From the NCBI GenBank assembly GCA_011523315.1, contig WTHE01000258.1, forward strand, positions 1-8,053: 8,053 nucleotides of DNA, written 5' to 3'. Every line of letters begins with the position of its first letter. Position 1 is the stretch's first letter. The notes below the pieces were generated by a model that ran no database searches, was not told where the DNA came from, and worked only from the letters and a program-made list of their open reading frames with translations. The DNA is from Candidatus Binatota bacterium (GTDB lineage Bacteria > Desulfobacterota > Binatia > Bin18). Below, piece by piece: positions 1 through 5,761 of this stretch. A program made the position numbers and the translations under genes.

Positions 1-1
1 C

Positions 2-30
2 TTGACTTAACTGAACGGTCGGTTAATTCT
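2..30 (+). promoter_or_regulatory. Putative promoter of the tetR-exporter operon
   Basis: TTGACT at 2-7 matches the sigma-70 -35 consensus in five of six bases. With a 17-bp spacer the -10 would be AATTCT at 25-30, a weak match; TAATTC at 24-29 is the 16-bp alternative. Transcription would then begin only a few bases before the ATG at 41, giving a very short or absent leader, which fits the lack of a Shine-Dalgarno sequence before that ATG. The window begins 1 nt before the -35, so a stronger promoter further upstream cannot be excluded. This is a pattern match, not proof. Confidence 0.35.
7..26. promoter_or_regulatory. Imperfect 20-bp palindrome, candidate TetR operator
   Basis: TTAACTGAACGGTCGGTTAA is an inverted repeat centred between 16 and 17, with eight of ten base pairs complementary (mismatches at 12/21 and 15/18). 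Its length, its CGGTCGGTT-like half and its place directly in front of a TetR-family gene are typical of operators bound by dimers of this family. It lies between the -35 and -10 candidates, where a bound repressor would block RNA polymerase. Autorepression of the regulator and co-repression of the three exporters is inferred from this position. Confidence 0.6.
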
Positions 31-40
31 TGTTCGCAGC

Positions 41-682
41 ATGGCACGTCCGGTCAAAACCGTTGACTCGCCCGACTATCGGGCCAAGATCGACCAGGTC
101 GCCGAGACCCTGTTTGCCGAGCGCGGCTATGACGGCACGCCGATCCGCGAGATTGCCGAGCAGACCGGGGTGACCAAGGCGCTCATCTACCACTACTACC
201 AGAGCAAGGAAGCGCTCTATCTGTCGCTGCTGGAAAAGGAGGCTGCCACAGTCGTGACCCGGATCGAGGCGGTGGCGGCCGGTGGGGGCGATCCCGAGCA
301 GAAGATTCGGGATGTCGTTCAGGTCTTCCTGGACCGCTACCGGATCGATCCGCAGGGCTTTCGGCTGGTGCAGCGGGCCATTGACGACCACAGCCCGGCC
401 GCCCATACCCTGGCCGAGCGCTGGTTTTCGCGCGCCCATGTGGCCATGGAAGCAATTACCACCGAGGGCATAGACCGGGGTATCTTCAAACCCCTGCCGT
501 CCGGCGCCACGCCGTTTGTGATTGTCGGCATCATCATCCACGCCCTGCGCGCCAACCGGCTGATGGACCGCATTACGCCGGGTTTTTCCGGCCCCGAGGT
601 GTTGACCCAGCTGGCCGAGCTGGTCCTGGCCCTGCTGCGGACTGATCGGCCGCCTGTCTCCAAAGGTAAAAAGAAACACTAG
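41..682 (+). CDS. TetR/AcrR-family transcriptional regulator
   Basis: A 213-residue protein, a usual length for the family. Residues about 13-60 form the classic N-terminal DNA-binding domain: a first helix ending in LFAERGYDGTPIREIAE, then a helix-turn-helix with recognition segment TGVTKALIYHYYQSKEAL (about 42-59). The rest (about 60-205) is an all-helical ligand-binding and dimerisation domain of the variable TetR_C kind, and the protein ends in a lysine-rich tail (KGKKKH). The ATG at 41 is chosen because an in-frame TAA at 8-10 blocks extension and it precedes the domain correctly; it has no clear Shine-Dalgarno sequence. It is probably the local repressor: a palindrome sits just upstream and three exporter genes follow on the same strand, the first after 12 nt. 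Many TetR proteins adjoining pump genes respond to a pump substrate. The ligand here is unknown, and an activator role cannot be excluded. Confidence 0.95.
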   Translation: MARPVKTVDSPDYRAKIDQVAETLFAERGYDGTPIREIAEQTGVTKALIYHYYQSKEALYLSLLEKEAATVVTRIEAVAAGGGDPEQKIRDVVQVFLDRYRIDPQGFRLVQRAIDDHSPAAHTLAERWFSRAHVAMEAITTEGIDRGIFKPLPSGATPFVIVGIIIHALRANRLMDRITPGFSGPEVLTQLAELVLALLRTDRPPVSKGKKKH

Positions 683-685
683 GAG
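681..685 (+). promoter_or_regulatory. Ribosome binding site of exporter 1
   Basis: AGGAG overlaps the TAG stop codon of the regulator gene (680-682) and ends 9 nt before the ATG at 695. This supports that start codon and implies the regulator and first exporter are translated from one message. Confidence 0.75.
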
Positions 686-694
686 CACGCTGCG

Positions 695-3205
695 ATGGAC
701 GCTTTTTTTCGAGGCATTATCCGTTTTCGCTGGCTGGTCATCGCCCTGGTCCTGGCCTGTACCGGCCTGGCCTTTGTTCAGCTGGGCCAGCTGCGTTTTG
801 AGAGCGATGCCGAGGCCATGGTGCCGCCCGACGATCCGGTTCAGCACTATAACGATATGGTCGAAAACCGCTTTGGCATGCGGGATTTGATCATTGTCGG
901 GGTGCTGAACGACAATCCCGACGAAAACGGGGTGTTCAACCCGCGCACCCTGGCCATTGCCAAAGAGTTCTCCGAGAAAATCGCCCTGCTGCCCGGCATC
1001 AAAGCCGTGCGCGACGAAGACGTGGCCAGCGTGGCGACCATGGACAACATCACCGGCACCAGCGACGGCATGGCGGTCGATCCGTTCATGGAAAGCGTGC
1101 CCCAGACCCGGGCCGAGCTGCGGGATCTCAAGGACAGCCTGTTCGGCAACAGCATGTATGTCGACTGGATCGTGTCGCGGGACAGCACCGGGCTGCTGAT
1201 CATGGCCAAGATGGAATCGTCCGAGGGCACCCTGGAGGGCGTGCGGCGGCGGGCGACCATCTACCGCACAATCCGCGAGATGATCGCCGAGCGGGAACAG
1301 GCCGGTACGCCCGAGCAGTTCTACGTGGCCGGCCGTGGGGCCATGGAGGTGACCTTCTCCGAGCAGGCGCAGAGCGACCTCCAGACGTTCATGCCGCTGG
1401 TCCTGCTGATTGTGGTCGTCATCCTGTACCTGACCTATCGCAGCCTGCGCGGCGTGCTGCTGCCGCTGGCGGTGGTGATGGTGTCGATCATCTGGACCCT
1501 GGGCATCATGGCCTCGGTCGGCGTCCCGATGTACTTCATCTCGACCATGATGCCGGTCATCCTGATGGCGATCGGCGTGGCGGCCGGCATTCATATCCTG
1601 AGCCGTTATTACGACGAAGTCCTGCAACATCCCGAGGTGTCGCCCCACCAGGCGGTGCTGGTAGCGATGGGCGAAATGTGGCAGCCGGTGGTCTTTACCT
1701 CGCTGACCACCGCGGTCGGCTTTCTGTCGTTTCTGACCGCCGCCATGGTGCCGATTCGCTACTTCGGGCTGTTTACCGCCATCGGCGTGCTGGCCGCCAT
1801 GGTGTTTTCGCTGACGTTTTTTCCGGCCGTGCTGAGCATGCTGCCGGCCAAGGTCAGCGCCGGCCTGCGCAACCAGATCGGTCGCGGCGGCGACCTGACG
1901 GCTACCGGCTGGGCGGCCCGCACGCTGTCGCAGCTGGGCCGCGGGGTGGCCCGCCGACCGCTGTCGGTGTGGGTGCCGGCGTGTGTAATCACCGTTCTGT
2001 GCGTGGTCGGCGTGCGCCAGATTGTGGTTGATAGCTCCTGGATCCAGGTCTTTCACCCCGAGAGCCCGGTGCGGATTGCCGACGAGGTGTTGCGCGAGCG
2101 CTTTCAGGGCACGCTGCCGATCTATGTGGCGATTGAGGGCCATGAGCCGGACGTGCTCAAGAACCCGCAGCTGCTCCAGCAGCTCGATAACATGCAGGCC
2201 GAGGGTGAAAAAGATCCGATGGTCGGCGGTTCGCTGTCGCTGGCCGAGTTCATCAAGCGCATGAACCGGGTCATGAACGAGGACCGACCGGAGATGGAGG
2301 TCGTGCCGACCTCGCGCGATCTGGTCGCCCAGTATCTGCTGCTGTACTCCTTTTCCGGCGACCCGGACGATTTTGATGAGGTCGTCGACTACGACTATCA
2401 GCACGCCAACGTGACCTTTTATCTGCGCTCCGACGGAACGCGGGATATTCAGCGGGTCATTAACCGGATTCAGGACTTTGCCGTCCACGAGTTCGGCCGC
2501 AGTGAGCAGCACGACGGCACCGACGCCGGCTGGCGCGATATGCTGTTTCTGCGCTTTGGGCGCTGGCTGGGCAATATCGAGCCGACCATCACCGGCTGGG
2601 ACACCAACAGCGGCTTTCGACTCGGCTTTGCCGGGGCCGCCTATCTGACGATCCGCTTCAATGAGCTGGTGGTGGCCGGTCAGCTGTCGAGCCTGGCAAC
2701 CTCGCTGGTCGGGGTGTTTCTGCTGACCGCGTTCATGTTCCGCTCCTTTGTGGCCGGCTTGATCAACATCATCCCGATCAGCCTGGTCATCGTCTTCAGC
2801 TTTGGGTTGATGGGGCTGCTGGGCATTCCGCTGGAGGTCGGCAAGTCGCTGACCGCCTCCATGGTCATCGGCATCGGCATCGACTACACGATCCACTTTC
2901 TCAATAAATACCGGCTCAAGGTGCACAGCGGCTTACGCGACCCGGAGCAGATCACCGCCACCACCATGGCCACCTCGGGCAAGGCCATCTTCTTTAACGC
3001 AGTGGTGGTCATCGGCGGCTTCGCCGTGTTTCTGACCTCGAGTTTTACGCCCAATTTTTACCTGGGCGCCATGCTGGTGCTGAACATGAGCGCGTGTCTG
3101 CTGGTGTCGATGACCGTCCTGCCGGTGGTCTTGAACACCTTCAAGCCCCGCTTCGTGTACGGCCGGGAGGTAGCCCCGGCCGCCGTGCCAGTCGCCGCCG
3201 ACTGA
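695..3205 (+). CDS. RND-superfamily exporter 1 (MMPL/HAE-3 type), lacking the TM4 aspartate
   Basis: An 836-residue inner-membrane protein with the duplicated RND architecture: TM1 about 11-30, periplasmic loop 1 about 31-230, TM2-TM6 about 233-380, a cytoplasmic linker, TM7 about 423-442, periplasmic loop 2 about 443-662, and TM8-TM12 about 664-815. Each half carries an MMPL/sterol-sensing-like helix bundle. Family members are proton-driven exporters of hydrophobic or lipid-like substrates, often without a dedicated adaptor. Loop 2 has the conserved blocks KRMNRVMNEDRP (521-532) and QYLLLYSFSGDPDDFDEV (from 546). TM10 retains GIGIDYTIHFLNKYR with Asp730. The oddity is in TM4: IGVAAGIHILSRYYDE has Ala297 where both paralogues have Asp. 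The frame is otherwise intact. It is 74% identical to exporter 2 over the first 100 residues (my hand count). The start at 695 has a good Shine-Dalgarno sequence. Substrate unknown; the class call is firm. Confidence 0.95.
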   Translation: MDAFFRGIIRFRWLVIALVLACTGLAFVQLGQLRFESDAEAMVPPDDPVQHYNDMVENRFGMRDLIIVGVLNDNPDENGVFNPRTLAIAKEFSEKIALLPGIKAVRDEDVASVATMDNITGTSDGMAVDPFMESVPQTRAELRDLKDSLFGNSMYVDWIVSRDSTGLLIMAKMESSEGTLEGVRRRATIYRTIREMIAEREQAGTPEQFYVAGRGAMEVTFSEQAQSDLQTFMPLVLLIVVVILYLTYRSLRGVLLPLAVVMVSIIWTLGIMASVGVPMYFISTMMPVILMAIGVAAGIHILSRYYDEVLQHPEVSPHQAVLVAMGEMWQPVVFTSLTTAVGFLSFLTAAMVPIRYFGLFTAIGVLAAMVFSLTFFPAVLSMLPAKVSAGLRNQIGRGGDLTATGWAARTLSQLGRGVARRPLSVWVPACVITVLCVVGVRQIVVDSSWIQVFHPESPVRIADEVLRERFQGTLPIYVAIEGHEPDVLKNPQLLQQLDNMQAEGEKDPMVGGSLSLAEFIKRMNRVMNEDRPEMEVVPTSRDLVAQYLLLYSFSGDPDDFDEVVDYDYQHANVTFYLRSDGTRDIQRVINRIQDFAVHEFGRSEQHDGTDAGWRDMLFLRFGRWLGNIEPTITGWDTNSGFRLGFAGAAYLTIRFNELVVAGQLSSLATSLVGVFLLTAFMFRSFVAGLINIIPISLVIVFSFGLMGLLGIPLEVGKSLTASMVIGIGIDYTIHFLNKYRLKVHSGLRDPEQITATTMATSGKAIFFNAVVVIGGFAVFLTSSFTPNFYLGAMLVLNMSACLLVSMTVLPVVLNTFKPRFVYGREVAPAAVPVAAD
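1424..1465 (+). repeat. 42-nt segment identical to one in exporter 3
   Basis: Fourteen codons encoding LYLTYRSLRGVLLP at the TM2-TM3 junction are base-for-base the same as 6490-6531 in exporter 3. The equivalent stretch of exporter 2 (3950-3991) differs at several codons. It reflects paralogy, possibly with gene conversion or shared codon preference. Confidence 0.85.
1583..1585 (+). other. Codon 297 of exporter 1: Ala in place of the TM4 relay Asp
   Basis: The codon is GCC (Ala). The aligned codons are GAC (Asp) in exporter 2 (4109-4111, residue 297) and in exporter 3 (6649-6651, residue 298). One A-to-C difference at 1584 explains the change. Flanking residues (GVA-x-GIHILSRYYDE) are the same in all three, so the alignment is unambiguous. 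Confidence 0.93.
2258..2286 (+). repeat. 29-nt segment identical in all three exporters
   Basis: The stretch encoding RMNRVMNED in periplasmic loop 2 is identical at 2258-2286, 4784-4812 and 7324-7352. Between exporters 2 and 3 the exact match extends to 41 nt (4784-4824 and 7324-7364). Confidence 0.88.
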
Positions 3206-3210
3206 GGGAG
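3206..3210 (+). promoter_or_regulatory. Ribosome binding site of exporter 2
   Basis: GGGAG (within GAGGGAGAG) follows the TGA stop of exporter 1 directly and lies 10 nt before the ATG at 3221. The whole intergenic gap is 15 nt, with no room for a separate promoter or a terminator. Confidence 0.7.
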
Positions 3211-3220
3211 AGCGTCGCGC

Positions 3221-5761
3221 ATGGAGACCTTTTTCCGCGCCATTATCCGTTTTCGGTATCTGGTCATTGTCCTGATCCTGGCCTGCACCGGCCTGGCCTG
3301 GATGCAGTTGCAGTCGCTCCGCTTTGAGGGCGACGCCGACGCGTTTATTCCCAAAAACGATCCGGTCATGAGCTATAACGATCTGGTCGAGGAGCGCTTC
3401 GGTATCCGCGACTTGATCATTGTCGGGGTGCTCAACAACAATCCGGCCGAAAACGGCGTCTTCAACCCCCGGACGCTGGCCACGATCAAAGACTTCTCCG
3501 AAAAGATTGCCCTCTTACCCGGCATCAAGGCCATCCGCGCCGAAGACGTGGCCAGCGTGTCCACGCTCGATAATATTACCGGGACGGCGGACGGCATGGC
3601 CGTCGATCCCTTCATGGAAACAGTCCCGCACTCGCCCGAGTCCCTCGACGCCCTGAAGCAGGCCCTGTTTCACAACTCGATGTTCGTCAACTGGATCGTC
3701 TCCCAGGACGCCACCGGCCTGCTCATTGTGGCCAAAATGGAGCCGGGCGGCGGGACCGCCGAGGGCACGGCCAGACGGATGGCCATCTACAATACCATCC
3801 GAGACATGGTTGCCGCCCAAAAAGCGGCCGGCGCTCCAGAAGAATTTCACATCGCCGGCCAAGGAGCGATGGAGGTCACATTCGAAGAAGGCATGCGGCG
3901 CGATATGGAAATGTTCATGCCGCTGATCATCGTGATCGTTCTCGGCACGCTGTTTTTTACCTACCGGAGCCTGCGCGGCGTCCTGCTGCCGCTGGCCGTC
4001 GTCATTGTTTCGGTGATTTGGACGCTGGGCATCATGGCGGCGGTCGGTGTGCCGATGTATTCCGTTTCGACCATGATGCCGGTGGTCCTGATGGCCGTTG
4101 GGGTAGCCGACGGCATTCATATTCTGAGCCGCTATTACGACGAAGTCCTCGAACATCCCGGTGTGTCCTCACCCGACGCCGTGCTCGTTGCGATGCGGGA
4201 AATGTGGCAGCCCGTCGTGTTCACCTCGCTGACCACCGCAGCCGGGTTTTTATCCTTTCTGACCGCCAGCATTCTGCCCATCCGCTATTTTGGCGTCTTT
4301 ACCGCTCTGGGCGTCGTGGCCGCCCTGGTCTTCTCCCTGACCTTTTTCCCGGCGCTGTTGAGCCTGCTGCCAGCCAAGGTCAGCCGTGGCTTGCGGGAGC
4401 AGATGGGCCGCAGCGGCGACCTGGCGGCGACCGGCGTGGTGGCCAGGCTGCTCTCCCACGTCGGCGTCAGCGTTGCGCGGAAACCGCTCGTGGTGTGGGG
4501 CTCGGCCGCCTTCGTCATGCTGGTGTGTCTGCTTGGCGCGCAGCGTGTTTTTGTGGATACGTCCTTTATCAAGATGGCCGACCCCAATAGCCCTGTCCGG
4601 GTTGCGGATAGCGTGTTAGGCCAGACCTTCCAGGGCAATCTGCCGCTGTATATCGCCATTGAAGGCCATCAACCGGATCTGCTCAAAGACCCGGTGCTGC
4701 TGTCCAAGCTGGATCGCCTCCAGGCGCTCGTCGAACAAGACCCTGTCGTCGGCGGCTCGCTGTCCTTGGCCGAGTATGTCAAACGCATGAACCGGGTCAT
4801 GAACGAGGACCGGCCCGAGATGGAAGTGATTCCAGACGCGCAAGACCTCGTTGCCCAGTACCTGCTGCTGTACTCCTTCTCTGGCGACCCGGACGATTTT
4901 GATGAGATCGTCGATTATGACTATCAGCACGCGAACCTGACGATCTTTCTGCGGTCGGACAGTACACAGGATATCGAACGGGTGGTGGGTCTGGTCCAGG
5001 ACTTTGCCGTGCGTGAATTCGGCCATGCCGGGGACACTGGCACGGCCGATACCGCCTCACGCGACCCGCTCGCCATCCGTTTTGGCCGCTGGCTGGCCGG
5101 CATCGAGCCGACCGTCATCAGCTGGGAAACCGACAGCGGCTTTCGGCTCGGGATCGCCGGGAATGGCTATCTCACGAGCCGTTTCAGCGAACTGGTGGTG
5201 TCCGGGCAGCTGGCCAGCCTGACCGTCTCGCTGGTGGCCGTCTTTTGCCTGACCGCGTTCATGTTTCGCTCCTGGGTCGCCGGGCTGATCAATGTGATTC
5301 CGATCAGTATGGTGATGGTGTTCAGTTTCGGGCTGCTCGGACTCCTCAATATTCCGCTGGAGGTCGGCAAGTCGCTGACGGCGTCCATGGTCATCGGGAT
5401 TGGCATCGATTATACGATTCACTTCCTGAATAAATATCGGATTAAAGTCCGGGCTGGCCTGACGGACCCGGAAGACATTACCGCCGCGACGATGGCGACC
5501 TCGGGCAAAGCCATCTTTTTTAATGCCCTGGTTGTGACGGCGGGGTTCCTCGTCTTTCTGACTTCCAACTTTCGGCCCAATTTTTATCTCGGAGCCATGC
5601 TGGCGCTCAACATGAGCGCCTGTCTGCTGGTGTCGATGACGGTCCTGCCGGCGATGCTGAACACCTGGAAACCCCGCTTTGTGTACGCCGGGACAGCGCC
5701 TGCGACCCTGGGCGCGGAGCCGCGCCTCGGCTTCGGCCGCCAGCCGGAGGGATCGGCATGA
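3221..5761 (+). CDS. RND-superfamily exporter 2 (MMPL/HAE-3 type), complete relay
   Basis: An 846-residue, 12-helix exporter aligned residue for residue with exporter 1 through TM10. TM1 is about 11-30, loop 1 about 31-230, TM2-TM6 about 233-380, TM7 about 423-442, loop 2 about 443-662 and TM8-TM12 about 664-815. Both halves carry the expected membrane acid: Asp297 in VGVADGIHILSRYYDE (TM4) and Asp730 in GIGIDYTIHFLNKYR (TM10), so it should be proton-driven. Loop 2 repeats KRMNRVMNEDRPEMEV and QYLLLYSFSGDPDDFDEI. The C-terminal tail is about ten residues longer than in exporter 1 (RLGFGRQPEGSA end), and its last codons contain the Shine-Dalgarno sequence of exporter 3. Codon use differs from the neighbours, with more A/T-ending codons plus TTA and TCA codons that the other two copies almost entirely avoid. 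It stands in an operon between the other two copies. Substrate unknown. Confidence 0.95.
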   Translation: METFFRAIIRFRYLVIVLILACTGLAWMQLQSLRFEGDADAFIPKNDPVMSYNDLVEERFGIRDLIIVGVLNNNPAENGVFNPRTLATIKDFSEKIALLPGIKAIRAEDVASVSTLDNITGTADGMAVDPFMETVPHSPESLDALKQALFHNSMFVNWIVSQDATGLLIVAKMEPGGGTAEGTARRMAIYNTIRDMVAAQKAAGAPEEFHIAGQGAMEVTFEEGMRRDMEMFMPLIIVIVLGTLFFTYRSLRGVLLPLAVVIVSVIWTLGIMAAVGVPMYSVSTMMPVVLMAVGVADGIHILSRYYDEVLEHPGVSSPDAVLVAMREMWQPVVFTSLTTAAGFLSFLTASILPIRYFGVFTALGVVAALVFSLTFFPALLSLLPAKVSRGLREQMGRSGDLAATGVVARLLSHVGVSVARKPLVVWGSAAFVMLVCLLGAQRVFVDTSFIKMADPNSPVRVADSVLGQTFQGNLPLYIAIEGHQPDLLKDPVLLSKLDRLQALVEQDPVVGGSLSLAEYVKRMNRVMNEDRPEMEVIPDAQDLVAQYLLLYSFSGDPDDFDEIVDYDYQHANLTIFLRSDSTQDIERVVGLVQDFAVREFGHAGDTGTADTASRDPLAIRFGRWLAGIEPTVISWETDSGFRLGIAGNGYLTSRFSELVVSGQLASLTVSLVAVFCLTAFMFRSWVAGLINVIPISMVMVFSFGLLGLLNIPLEVGKSLTASMVIGIGIDYTIHFLNKYRIKVRAGLTDPEDITAATMATSGKAIFFNALVVTAGFLVFLTSNFRPNFYLGAMLALNMSACLLVSMTVLPAMLNTWKPRFVYAGTAPATLGAEPRLGFGRQPEGSA
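5746..5751 (+). promoter_or_regulatory. Ribosome binding site of exporter 3, inside the end of exporter 2
   Basis: GGAGGG lies within the last codons of exporter 2 and ends 6 nt before the ATG at 5758. That ATG overlaps the exporter 2 stop codon as ATGA (5758-5761), a layout typical of translational coupling. It fixes the start of exporter 3. Confidence 0.8.

Noticed and set aside
683..694. Terminator or second promoter between genes
   Set aside because: The gaps are 12 nt and 15 nt, plus one overlap, and I saw no hairpin followed by a T-run or any promoter-like pair.
23..2926. Minus-strand open frame of 967 codons opposite the regulator and exporter 1
   Set aside because: It is in codon register with both plus-strand genes and stays open only because they avoid TTA, CTA and TCA. 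Its translation is rich in His, Gln, Asp and Arg with no recognisable domain, while the plus strand encodes clear families.
695..3205. Exporter 1 as a pseudogene because of the missing TM4 aspartate
   Set aside because: No stop or frameshift, full length, conserved loops and TM10, and a good ribosome binding site. One substitution does not show decay.
3515..4156. Minus-strand open frames opposite exporter 2, such as 3515-4156 and 4616-5026
   Set aside because: Shadows of exporter 2, each ending exactly at one of its TTA codons; no independent coding signal.
4018..4590. Plus-strand out-of-frame open frames inside the exporters (4018-4590, 1678-2031, 6996-7496)
   Set aside because: They overlap strongly conserved exporter sequence in another frame and carry Arg/Ala/Gly-rich translations with no homology I recognise.
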